64,000 nucleotides of DNA from JANQSP01 sp965237565 (GTDB lineage: Bacteria; Bdellovibrionota; Bdellovibrionia; Bdellovibrionales; UBA1609), in NCBI GenBank assembly GCA_965237565.1, contig OZ250145.1, positions 992,001-1,056,000 on the forward strand, given 5' to 3'. How positions within the stretch are numbered: position 1 is the stretch's first letter; every line of letters begins with the position of its first letter. Below are positions 45,306 through 53,357 of the stretch, in pieces. Under the pieces are notes generated by a model, which saw nothing but the letters and a program-made list of their open reading frames with translations, made no database searches and was not told the DNA's origin. Made by a program: the position numbers and the translations under genes.

Positions 45306-45628
45306 GTATTCTTTCCGTTTATTCTTGTTTCTTCTTGCTCGGAAGACGAGGGAGAATTTTTATCCAAAGCTTCAGAAGAGTCCTTATTTTGCGAGAAGGT
45401 GATCTGAAGATCTTGAATATAACTGTCCAGAAGCTGTTTCTCTTCCGTGTTGAGATTTCCTTTTGTTTTTTCTCTCAGAAGCATCAAGAGCTCAATGTTG
45501 AACTCAGCCATTTCCATATTTTTTTTCTCTTCCATTTTTGAAACAAGCCCCATGGAGATGGTCGCTGAGGAGGCAATGGAGTGAATCAAAGTAGAGAACA
45601 CGGGATGCTCTATTTTTTGATCGGACAT
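45302..45628 (-). CDS. DUF1844 domain protein
   Basis: Conserved protein of 108 residues. 'FSTLIHSIASSATISMGL' followed by 'AEFNIELLMLLREKTKGNL' and 'EEKQLLDSYIQDLQ' is the DUF1844 pattern (a ~70-90 residue family of unknown function). The C-terminus is acidic and low-complexity. I start it at the ATG at 45628 because AGAGGAG lies just upstream; the frame is open further, to 45694. It is co-transcribed with htrA and coupled by GTGA. It is divergent from moxR, with overlapping promoters. Confidence 0.9.
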   Translation of the reverse strand: MSDQKIEHPVFSTLIHSIASSATISMGLVSKMEEKKNMEMAEFNIELLMLLREKTKGNLNTEEKQLLDSYIQDLQITFSQNKDSSEALDKNSPSSSEQEETRINGKNT

Positions 45629-45640
45629 GCTCTTACTCCT

Positions 45641-45695
45641 CTTGACTGTTGGACCGCTCTGTCTAAAATATGAGATGGTTGGATAAACAGTCAAG
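45641..45695. promoter_or_regulatory. Divergent overlapping promoters with perfect outer inverted repeats
   Basis: Plus strand: TTGACT (45642-45647), 16-bp spacer, TAAAAT (45664-45669), reading into moxR. Minus strand: TTGACT (complement of 45689-45694), 18-bp spacer, TATTTT (complement of 45665-45670), reading into DUF1844/htrA. The outer 10 bp, CTTGACTGTT at 45641-45650 and AACAGTCAAG at 45686-45695, are perfect inverted repeats, and the two -10 elements occupy the same bases. Confidence 0.7.
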
Positions 45696-45766
45696 AAAAT
45701 TTTTAAAAATGATGAAGAATTCGTGTTTCATTCGCACATATATTTCACTATCAAGAGGTAAACAAT

Positions 45767-46735
45767 ATGTCTATCAATGAGAAAGTCGAAAACGCTAAAC
45801 TGCTTCAAGCGATCAAAGAAGTTCAACAGGTCATTGTTGGTCAGCAGGAAATGCTAGATAGTATTTTCACAGGTCTCCTAACGGGAGGGCATATCTTGAT
45901 TGAAGGAGTTCCCGGTTTGGCTAAAACTTTAGCCATCTCTTCAGTAGCCAAAGCGACTTCATTGGATTTTAAAAGAGTGCAATTTACTCCGGACTTATTG
46001 CCTACAGATATTATTGGTACGATGATTTTCAATTCTGCTAGCCAAGTTTTCTCAGTGAAAAAGGGACCTGTTTTTACAAATATTTTACTGGCTGATGAAA
46101 TCAACCGTGCTCCCGCGAAAGTACAAAGTGCTTTGTTAGAAGCTATGGAAGAAAAACAAGTCACTATTGGTGAGAACAGCTTCCCCTTGGAAGAACCTTT
46201 CTTGGTTTTGGCGACTCAAAACCCCATTGAGCAAGAGGGGACTTATAACTTGCCTGAAGCACAAATGGATCGTTTTTTATTTAAAGTTTTGGTCAGTTAT
46301 TCCAGACGCAGTGAAGAAATGGAAATCCTCAATCGCATGTCCTCCCTGCAGTTACCAAGCGTTCGTCCCGTGATATCTGCTGCAGATGTCTCATTTTTCC
46401 GGAAGAAAGTGGATCAGATTTATTTGGATGAAAAATTAAAAAACTACATCGTTGATCTGGTGATGGCGACAAGACATCCCAAAGATTATGGTTTGATTGA
46501 TCTTGTACCATTGATTTCGTTTGGAGCTTCTCCGAGGGCTACTGTCAATTTTCCTAAGGCATCCAAGGCACAGGCATTTATTAAAGGGAGAAATTATGTC
46601 ACTGCCGATGACGTGAAGGCCGTAGCTTATCCCATTTTAAGGCATCGACTGCTTTTGTCCTATGAAGCACAAGCTGAAGATATTACAGCTGATGAGTTGA
46701 TTAACCAAATCATCAAAAGGATTCGAGTGTCTTGA
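45767..46735 (+). CDS. MoxR-family AAA+ ATPase
   Basis: AAA+ chaperone of 322 residues. 'EGVPGLAKTLAISS' is the P-loop region near residue 44, 'LLADEINRAPAKVQSALLEAMEE' (given in part) the Walker B, and 'ATQNPIEQEGTYNLPEAQMDRF' (given in part) the sensor/arginine area, with a lid domain at the end. MoxR ATPases remodel or activate neighbouring von Willebrand proteins. It heads the Bat operon; DUF58 starts inside its stop (TTGA overlap). AAGAGG precedes the ATG. Confidence 0.95.
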   Translation: MSINEKVENAKLLQAIKEVQQVIVGQQEMLDSIFTGLLTGGHILIEGVPGLAKTLAISSVAKATSLDFKRVQFTPDLLPTDIIGTMIFNSASQVFSVKKGPVFTNILLADEINRAPAKVQSALLEAMEEKQVTIGENSFPLEEPFLVLATQNPIEQEGTYNLPEAQMDRFLFKVLVSYSRRSEEMEILNRMSSLQLPSVRPVISAADVSFFRKKVDQIYLDEKLKNYIVDLVMATRHPKDYGLIDLVPLISFGASPRATVNFPKASKAQAFIKGRNYVTADDVKAVAYPILRHRLLLSYEAQAEDITADELINQIIKRIRVS

Positions 46736-47610
46736 GTGTTTCAAAATTTATTCTGAAAAAAGTGAAGCTGGTTGAATTGAAAATGCGCCAGCGAGTGAAA
46801 GATCTCTTTGTGGGAGGCTACCAATCCGCTTTCAAGGGACAGGGGATGGTTTTTTCTGATTACCGAACATACATTCCGGGAGATGATGTAAGATCCATCA
46901 ACTGGCCTGTAACCGCCAAAATGGGCGAGGCTTTTATCAATATTTTTGAAGAAGAAAGGGGAGCTACTTTTTTACTCGTTGTGGATATAAGCGCTTCTTT
47001 TGATTTTGGTACAAACAGTTTTAAAGGAGAGATAGCCTGTGAGCTCGCTTCGCTCATTGCCTTGAGTGCACAGAGCAAGGGAGATCGAGTGGGCTTGCTT
47101 TTATTTTCAGATCGTGTCGAACACTATGTGCCACCCGCTTCTGGGTCCAAACATGCTTTACGAATCGTTAGAGATCTCTATTCTTTTGATAGAAAATCTG
47201 TGAAAACAGACATCACATCTAGTCTAGATTTTCTCAATGGGCTTTTAAAAAAAAGATGCCACATTTTTTTATTTAGTGATTTTTTTATGAAACTATCTTT
47301 CTCAAAACGGCTCAAGATCATGACCTGTCGCCATGATGTGGTGGCAGGTTTGATTCGAGATCCCCTTGAAAATCGTTTTTTGCCATTGGGTCTCATGGAA
47401 TTGGAAGACATAGAGACGGGAAAAAGAATGACCGTGGATACTTCTTCTCCTTCCTTTTTAGAAAGCTATAAAAATATGATGCAAAATGAATTGGCAGAAG
47501 TAAAAAAAACTCTTTCCAAATGCAAAGTAGATTGTTTTCAGATTCAAACGAACAAAGATATTTTTAATCAGCTGATGTCTTTTTTCAAAAAAAGAAGCAA
47601 GAGAAGATGA
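46732..47610 (+). CDS. DUF58 domain protein
   Basis: Protein of 292 residues in the DUF58 family, which carries a von Willebrand A-like fold. The signature 'MVFSDYRTYIPGDDVRSINW' (the 'DxRxYxPGDDxRxIDW' motif) is near residue 38-57, followed by 'VVDISASFDFG', a MIDAS-like DxSxS. It is a fixed partner of MoxR. The start is TTG, overlapping the moxR stop, and the end overlaps the next gene as ATGA. There is no membrane segment. Confidence 0.93.
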   Translation: MSVSKFILKKVKLVELKMRQRVKDLFVGGYQSAFKGQGMVFSDYRTYIPGDDVRSINWPVTAKMGEAFINIFEEERGATFLLVVDISASFDFGTNSFKGEIACELASLIALSAQSKGDRVGLLLFSDRVEHYVPPASGSKHALRIVRDLYSFDRKSVKTDITSSLDFLNGLLKKRCHIFLFSDFFMKLSFSKRLKIMTCRHDVVAGLIRDPLENRFLPLGLMELEDIETGKRMTVDTSSPSFLESYKNMMQNELAEVKKTLSKCKVDCFQIQTNKDIFNQLMSFFKKRSKRR

Positions 47611-48455
47611 AGCAAGACCAAAAATCTGTTTGCCAATTTGAAAACAAAGCAGAAGAAATCACTGCAGGTGATATTTTTTATCTTCGTTGCAAGTGGCCCC
47701 CGTTTATTGATTTGTCTCCTCCCCTGCGTATTGAGTTGTTGAAAAATCAAGACCCCTATGGACTTTTTATTTTAGACGTTGTTTCCATTTTTCCCGGGGA
47801 AGGCTATTTCAAAGTCACTAGCTATCGTCCAGGAAATTATGAAACAGAATTTCAAATTATCGGTGAGAAAGGAGTGGCTTCCTTTTCGCCTCTTTCATGG
47901 CAAACAAAGTCAGTCATTCCGAAGGGGCAAGAGCAATCTGCCAAGCCCTATCCTCCCTATGGTCCTTGGCTATTTCCCTCGCCAAATTGGTATGGTCCTT
48001 TTTTTATTCTCACTGGGCTTCTCTTTGTTACTTTTCTTGTCTTGAAGGTGGTGTCTTTTTTCAAAAGGAAAAAACACATCCAAGAAGTGCAGAAGCGAAT
48101 CAAAGGGAAAATTCCGTTCTATCAATTTATCAGTCAAGCTACTTCGCTCAATAGGCAAATAACTCAATTGCCAAGAGATCAATTTTTGAAGGATTTAAAA
48201 ATGCATTTGCTTCTTTTCTTAGAAAACGAGCTTTTCATTTTGGCACAGGGTCAAAATGTGAAAAAGATTATGAAAGAATTGAAAACTTATCACAGATTTC
48301 TGTATCAAAAATATGGCAAATCCATTCAAGTCTTGTTTGTAGAGTTGGAAAATAGCTTGCTTTCTTCTGATAAAATTGGAGTGGAAGGCTGTGAGCAATT
48401 ATTAGATATGGCAAGACATCTCGTGATAAACATTTATCAACAAAGGAGTCAGTAA
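47607..48455 (+). CDS. Membrane protein of the Bat operon (DUF4381-like position)
   Basis: Protein of 282 residues with a single strong membrane segment about residues 128-152 ('GPFFILTGLLFVTFLVLKVV'). The N-terminal part (about 1-120) is beta-rich and predicted extracytoplasmic, and the C-terminal part (about 155-282) is charged and helical. It sits between DUF58 and BatA, where many Bat operons carry a DUF4381-type protein; the identity by sequence is not certain. It starts as ATGA in the DUF58 stop and ends TAATG with batA. Confidence 0.8.
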   Translation: MKQDQKSVCQFENKAEEITAGDIFYLRCKWPPFIDLSPPLRIELLKNQDPYGLFILDVVSIFPGEGYFKVTSYRPGNYETEFQIIGEKGVASFSPLSWQTKSVIPKGQEQSAKPYPPYGPWLFPSPNWYGPFFILTGLLFVTFLVLKVVSFFKRKKHIQEVQKRIKGKIPFYQFISQATSLNRQITQLPRDQFLKDLKMHLLLFLENELFILAQGQNVKKIMKELKTYHRFLYQKYGKSIQVLFVELENSLLSSDKIGVEGCEQLLDMARHLVINIYQQRSQ

Positions 48456-49471
48456 TGCATTGGCATTCTCCTTATGCCTTCTTGTTGTTTATTCCATGGT
48501 TCGTATTGGTGTTGTATTATTTTTACTATGGGCGAAAAAAAAAGGCTACATTTCGTTTGAGTTTATTAGAAAATTTGCAACTAAAAAAAACACTCAAGGC
48601 TCGCCTAATAGAGTCACCAGCCATTTTTCAATTTATAGCATTGTTTTTAATGATTGTAGCTTTGGCTCGTCCGCAAATGATAGATACTCATGTAAAACAA
48701 AATGTGAAGGGAGTGGATATTGTGATTGTCTTAGACATTTCTGATAGCATGTTGATTGAAGATATGTCTCCGGGGAATCGTATTGGAGCTGCAAAAAAAG
48801 TAATCAAAGATTTTATTTCTGGATTGGTTTATGATCGAATTAGTTTGATTGTTTTCTCTGGAGAGTCTTACACTCGGGTTCCGCTCACTTTGGATTATGG
48901 CTTGGTTTTAAAAAGTCTTTCAAAAGTGCAGACTAGCCACTACGATCCTTATCTAAAAAAGGGAACGGCAATCGGTGTAGCTTTGGTAAACGCAGTGGCT
49001 CGTCTAAGGAACTCAAAAGCCAAGAGCAAGGTGATTGTTTTTCTGACAGACGGAGAAGACAATGTAGGAGTCATCACTCCCCACACTGCTTTGGAAATTG
49101 TAAAGAAATACAAGATAAAAGTTTATACAATAGGAGTAGGGAGTCAAGGTAAAGGTCTTTCTAAAATCCCTAGAGAAATCATAGATGTTTTTGGCAGAAA
49201 AAAAATCGTGTATCAAACTCTCATCGCACAGATGAACGAAAAATTGTTAAAACAGATTGCTAAAGAATCTGGAGGGCAATATTTTCGAGCAGATAGCCAA
49301 AGCGCTTTGGATGATATTTTTTCTCGAATTGGACAATTGGAAAAAAGTTCCATCGAAGCTATCCAGCAAAAAAGATATAAAGACTTATTTCCTGAGTTTC
49401 TAAAAATTGCTTCAACGTTTTATTTTTTATCTTTTATTTTTTCTTTCATTCTTTTTTGGAAACTGATTTAG
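48455..49471 (+). CDS. batA: BatA-like VWA-domain membrane protein
   Basis: Protein of 338 residues. It has membrane segments near residues 5-25 and about 48-68, a von Willebrand A domain with the MIDAS motif 'DISDSM' near residue 97, and a C-terminal membrane segment (about 312-335). 'FLTDGEDN' is the second metal-site loop. Bat proteins form a membrane-periplasm complex linked to stress tolerance in Bacteroides and Leptospira. AAAGGAG precedes the ATG, which shares bases with the previous stop (TAATG). Confidence 0.9.
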   Translation: MHWHSPYAFLLFIPWFVLVLYYFYYGRKKKATFRLSLLENLQLKKTLKARLIESPAIFQFIALFLMIVALARPQMIDTHVKQNVKGVDIVIVLDISDSMLIEDMSPGNRIGAAKKVIKDFISGLVYDRISLIVFSGESYTRVPLTLDYGLVLKSLSKVQTSHYDPYLKKGTAIGVALVNAVARLRNSKAKSKVIVFLTDGEDNVGVITPHTALEIVKKYKIKVYTIGVGSQGKGLSKIPREIIDVFGRKKIVYQTLIAQMNEKLLKQIAKESGGQYFRADSQSALDDIFSRIGQLEKSSIEAIQQKRYKDLFPEFLKIASTFYFLSFIFSFILFWKLI

Positions 49472-49473
49472 TT

Positions 49474-50532
49474 ATGAATTTTGTAAACGAAAATTACTTG
49501 TATTTGTTATTGTTTTTGCCTCTGTTGATGTATATATTTATTGTTCGCATCAAAAAAAGTCATAAAATATTGCGCCAACACATTGATGCTCGTTGTTTGC
49601 ACGTGATAACAGGTTCACTTTTCAGAGGGCGACAAGTCGAAAAACAATTCTTTTTTTTTCTGGCAATCTTGTGTTTGATTATAGCCTTGGCTCGTCCTCA
49701 CGGAAAAAAAATTAGTAAAGAAGTCCCCACAAAAGCGACGGAAGTGATATTGCTTGCCGATGTTTCAAGAAGTATGTTGGTGGAGGATATGAATGGTTTT
49801 TCTCGCTTGTCTGTAATGAAAAAACAATTGGATCAGTTGATAGGCTTGCTTTCCGGACAGAAAGTGAGTTTGATTTCTTTTGCTGGTTCTGCAGAATTGT
49901 TTTCTCCTCTCACATTGGATCATTCTATTTTGAAACTGTATGTGAGCTCTCTTATTACAAGCACTCATATTCAAGGCACTGATTTTGGATCTGCCTTTCG
50001 TATGGCTCTTCGAGCCTTGAAGGAAGGAGGAGCATCCCCTTCAGATGTAGATTCCATAACGAAAGTGATCGTAGTGGCTTCTGATGGAGAAGACAACGAG
50101 GGAATGGCCTTCGAATCCGCTGAAAGATCACTGGGCGAAAATGTGAGGATTATCACTTTGGGTTTTGGCACAAAGAAGGGAGGAGTGATTCCCATTTACA
50201 ACCAAAAAGGAGACAAAATTGGCTACAAAAAAGATAACAACGGGCAACTGATTCTCTCTCGTTTCAACGAAAGCACATTGAAAGAGATCTCTCGCATTTC
50301 AAAGGGTTCCTTTTACCAAGTTTCAGTGGGGGGTAAATCATTTCAAAAAGTCTATTCCGATATTGAATCCTTGAGAGAGGGTGCTTTGGTTTACACTTCC
50401 CAAACTTTTTACGAAGAGTGGTACCAATATCCGCTTTTGTTGGCCTTATTTTTTGGAAGCCTTTGTTTTTTTATTGGAGAAAGAAAAGGCTACAAGTCCT
50501 TAGCTTGGCATAGTTATTTGGAGAAACAGTGA
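49474..50532 (+). CDS. batB: BatB-like VWA-domain membrane protein
   Basis: Paralogue of BatA, 352 residues: membrane segments at about residues 8-25 and 55-72, the VWA MIDAS motif 'DVSRSM' near residue 95 with 'SDGEDNE' later, and a terminal membrane segment (about 315-340). I start it at the ATG at 49474, 2 bp after the batA stop; a TTG at 49456 is open but has no ribosome binding site. Its last codons '...LEKQ' are part of a 14-bp repeat that recurs in the following leader. Confidence 0.9.
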   Translation: MNFVNENYLYLLLFLPLLMYIFIVRIKKSHKILRQHIDARCLHVITGSLFRGRQVEKQFFFFLAILCLIIALARPHGKKISKEVPTKATEVILLADVSRSMLVEDMNGFSRLSVMKKQLDQLIGLLSGQKVSLISFAGSAELFSPLTLDHSILKLYVSSLITSTHIQGTDFGSAFRMALRALKEGGASPSDVDSITKVIVVASDGEDNEGMAFESAERSLGENVRIITLGFGTKKGGVIPIYNQKGDKIGYKKDNNGQLILSRFNESTLKEISRISKGSFYQVSVGGKSFQKVYSDIESLREGALVYTSQTFYEEWYQYPLLLALFFGSLCFFIGERKGYKSLAWHSYLEKQ

Positions 50533-50552
50533 TGAACGATTTGGAGAAACAG
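50516..50552 (+). repeat. 14-bp direct repeat at the batB/batC junction
   Basis: ATTTGGAGAAACAG at 50516-50529 and 50539-50552, period 23 bp. Each copy contains a GGAG ribosome binding site followed by an ATG (50532 and 50555). Confidence 0.85.
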
Positions 50553-50558
50553 CAATGA
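50532..50558 (+). CDS. Eight-codon minicistron between batB and batC
   Basis: ATG at 50532 shares bases with the batB stop (TGATG); reading M-N-D-L-E-K-Q-Q, it stops at TGA 50556-50558, which overlaps the ATG of the next gene (ATGA). It has its own GGAGAAAC ribosome binding site, created by the 14-bp repeat. A role in translational coupling is an inference; the peptide itself is probably not functional. Confidence 0.35.
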   Translation: MNDLEKQQ

Positions 50559-51274
50559 AAATCAAAAAATTTGCTTTTTCTATTTGGGATTGGTGGGCTT
50601 TTTTTTCTCTTCTTATTTTGATTGCTTTTTTTATAATCTTTCCTTTTCTCAATGATAACAATCAAGCTATTTTTTATTTGGGTCAAAAAAACTATCAAAA
50701 AGCACAAAGTTTATTTCTCAAAGGATTGGAAAAAGATTCTTTTCCTCCTATTTATCGAATGAACTTAGCTTTTTCGTATTTGCTGTCCAAGGAATATGAG
50801 AGATCTATCCAAGAGTACCAATTGATTGTCCGTTTCTCAAAGGAAGGAAGGGAATTTCAAAATTCGCTTGGGGCAAAGCAGACAGCATTTTATTCTTTTT
50901 TTAATTCTGCTGTATCTGCTTCAGTCAATCAGAAAACTGAGCAAGCTTTGTCCTTTTACCAAGAAGCTTTGCAATTCCAACCATTATCACCAGAGGTGAA
51001 AACAAATATAGAGCTCTTGCTTCGAAATCAAAAGTCGAAACCTGATTCTTCTAAAAAAGATAAAAAAAATGAAAAATCCAAGAATCAAAAAAAACAAGGA
51101 AAAGGCAAAAAGGATGAAAAAAAAGAGAGGCAGGCGAGAGGGGAGAAAGGAAAATTGGATGAACAACAGGTAAAAAGCATATTGGAATCTATCCAAGAAA
51201 AAGAGAAGCAAATTAAAAATCGTCGTCGTATTGAACAAAACCAAAGATCCAGAATAAATAAAAAAGATTGGTGA
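50555..51274 (+). CDS. batC: TPR protein of the Bat operon (BatC-like)
   Basis: Protein of 239 residues with an N-terminal membrane segment (about residues 12-32). Tetratricopeptide repeats follow: 'LGQKNYQKAQSLFLKGLEKD', 'PIYRMNLAFSYLLSKEYERSI' (given in part) and 'ALSFYQEALQFQPLSPEV'. The C-terminal third is extremely lysine/glutamate-rich ('KKDKKNEKSKNQKKQGKGKK'). It matches the BatC/BatE place in the operon. Translation starts inside the stop of the 8-codon minicistron. A scaffold for BatA/BatB is the usual inference. Confidence 0.88.
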   Translation: MKIKKFAFSIWDWWAFFSLLILIAFFIIFPFLNDNNQAIFYLGQKNYQKAQSLFLKGLEKDSFPPIYRMNLAFSYLLSKEYERSIQEYQLIVRFSKEGREFQNSLGAKQTAFYSFFNSAVSASVNQKTEQALSFYQEALQFQPLSPEVKTNIELLLRNQKSKPDSSKKDKKNEKSKNQKKQGKGKKDEKKERQARGEKGKLDEQQVKSILESIQEKEKQIKNRRRIEQNQRSRINKKDW

Positions 51275-51280
51275 TGTTAT

Positions 51281-53143
51281 ATGTATAAGATATTTATTTT
51301 TTTGTTTTTTACTTTTTTCTTGCCTTCGTTTGTTGAGGCCAAAAATTCTCTGAGCGTAAGTCTTAGTGATTCAGCAATTTCTCCGCAAGATCGCCTCACT
51401 CTCAAGGTGGAAATAGAATATGATGATGTTTTTTCTGATCAATCTCCTCGCTTATTGAATTTGGATCAGTTTGATATCATTGGAAAGTCTTCTTCTTCTG
51501 AAATTCGAATCGGCCTTGGCGTGAGTGGTTCTGTGAATAGAAAAATCTATGAGTATTCATTGAGACCAAAGGGGGAAGGCGTATTTAAAATTGGACCAGT
51601 AGAAGTCATGATTGATGGGAAATTGTATAGGAGCCGGATTTTAAAAGTAAAGGTATCTTCTCAGATCAAACCTCGTCCAAAAAAACCTCGAAAGAGGCAA
51701 TCTCGCTTTGGTCTTTTTCCACCTCTTTTCGATCAAATAGATAAAAATCCATTTGGGTTTTTTCAAAAACCAGAATCAATCAGGGAAGAAGATTTTTTTC
51801 TCAAACTGGGTGCAGTAAAGAAAAAAGTTTATTTGGGTGAAATGATTGTGGCCAATTGGTTTTTTTATTTTAAAGGGAATTATTTGCCCATTCGAAGAAG
51901 TGAAATTCTTAAATCTCCAGAGTTGAATGGCTTTTGGGTAGAAAATGTTATTTTACCGGGAACTCCTATGAGTTTATCTGGAAGAAAAACAGAAATCATT
52001 GATGAAGTTTTGTATAACAAAAGACTATTCATGTCCTCAGCCTTATTCCCTATTCACACGGGCGTTTTAAAAATTGGCTCTTTGGATACTGAGAATATAA
52101 TGGGGTTCGGTGGTTTTCAAAAGTCTCAAAAATTTAGAAAAAAGAGTCTGGAACAAAAAATTCAAGTGATGCCTCTGCCTACAGAAGGTCGAGGGAATTT
52201 TTTTACATCAGCAGTTGGAGATTTTTATATTTTTGCCAATTTGAATGAGGATATTTTATCCGTTGATGAACCAGCTATTTATAGTGTGATTTTTAAGGGG
52301 AAAGGGGATCCAAGGATCATTCGTTTGCCCAAACTTGATTTTGGTAAAGTTTTTGAACTCTATGATGTCACGAATTCCGAAAATTTTTCTGTTTCCAAGA
52401 GTAAAAAGACGTTTGAATTTGTTTTGCTTCCCAAAATGTCTGGAGATTTTACAATCCCTTCTTTTGAATTAACGACTTTTGATCCCGAATTGGGAATTTA
52501 CAAAGTTCATGTTTTGCCTCCCATGGGAGTGAAAATTATAGGTAGTCGAATTGGTAAGAAAAAAGATAGAGATGAAAAGTTTTTTAAGAAAAAATCTATT
52601 GATAATGAGGAAACTCCTCTTGATAAAGAAAAAGAGGTATTCACTCCTTGGCTTGAGGGGGAGAAAGAAAGTTTTTTGTCTTCTGATGGAAGAAAAAAAA
52701 TATGGTTTGTGGTTTATATCATTTTGGCTTTGCTTTTCTTTCTAGCATTGAAAGAGGCATTTCCAAAAAGAAAAGCCACTTTTTTGGAGGTTTTATTGAA
52801 TAAATCAGAACAGGAAACGAGTAAAAAAATAAAGAAAACTTGGTGGAAAGAAGCAGGTATGGAAATGAATCAGGTGGTGTATTTATTTTTGTCTGAATTA
52901 TCTGGGGGAAAGGTGGCTCTTAAAAATTTGGACGTTTTATTGAGGTCTATTCATCCGAGTTTACGAATTCGTTACGAATCAGAAATCAGAAACCTGCTTT
53001 CTAGCTTGGACCGCTTGAGCTTTGCTCCTGATGAGCTGGCAAAAGACCTACGAACAGAACAGGAGGTAAAAAGATTGCGTGATGAGACCTTTGGCTTATT
53101 AAAAAAAATATGGATGGAACAACAAAAAGGAAAATATTCTTGA
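51281..53143 (+). CDS. batD: BatD-like membrane protein
   Basis: Protein of 620 residues, last gene of the Bat operon. The signal peptide is 'MYKIFIFLFFTFFLPSFVEAK'. The long extracytoplasmic part shows the BatD order: 'SLSDSAISPQDRLTLKVEIEY', 'YEYSLRPKGEGVFKIGPVEV', 'VYLGEMIVANWFFYFKGNYLPI' (given in part) and 'FTIPSFELTTFDPELGIY'. A membrane segment lies at about residues 480-500 and a cytoplasmic helical tail follows. BatD proteins are thought to bind periplasmic substrates for the Bat complex. It starts 6 bp after batC. Confidence 0.92.
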   Translation: MYKIFIFLFFTFFLPSFVEAKNSLSVSLSDSAISPQDRLTLKVEIEYDDVFSDQSPRLLNLDQFDIIGKSSSSEIRIGLGVSGSVNRKIYEYSLRPKGEGVFKIGPVEVMIDGKLYRSRILKVKVSSQIKPRPKKPRKRQSRFGLFPPLFDQIDKNPFGFFQKPESIREEDFFLKLGAVKKKVYLGEMIVANWFFYFKGNYLPIRRSEILKSPELNGFWVENVILPGTPMSLSGRKTEIIDEVLYNKRLFMSSALFPIHTGVLKIGSLDTENIMGFGGFQKSQKFRKKSLEQKIQVMPLPTEGRGNFFTSAVGDFYIFANLNEDILSVDEPAIYSVIFKGKGDPRIIRLPKLDFGKVFELYDVTNSENFSVSKSKKTFEFVLLPKMSGDFTIPSFELTTFDPELGIYKVHVLPPMGVKIIGSRIGKKKDRDEKFFKKKSIDNEETPLDKEKEVFTPWLEGEKESFLSSDGRKKIWFVVYIILALLFFLALKEAFPKRKATFLEVLLNKSEQETSKKIKKTWWKEAGMEMNQVVYLFLSELSGGKVALKNLDVLLRSIHPSLRIRYESEIRNLLSSLDRLSFAPDELAKDLRTEQEVKRLRDETFGLLKKIWMEQQKGKYS

Positions 53144-53357
53144 GGCAAATTCATCTCAAAGATGGCTCTTTGTGTTGTAAAGAATAATCTTTTGCAATAC
53201 CAAAAGTCTTGTGGGTAATCGTCTAGACATCAGTCGGTTTCTTAGGGACTGTTTGATTCAGCGAAAAAAACTTCGCATACCTTTCATTTTGTTGTTATCC
53301 TACCACCATAGTTGAAAGATAGATTTGGGCTGTTTTTTTCACGGAGTTTCACTTGCT

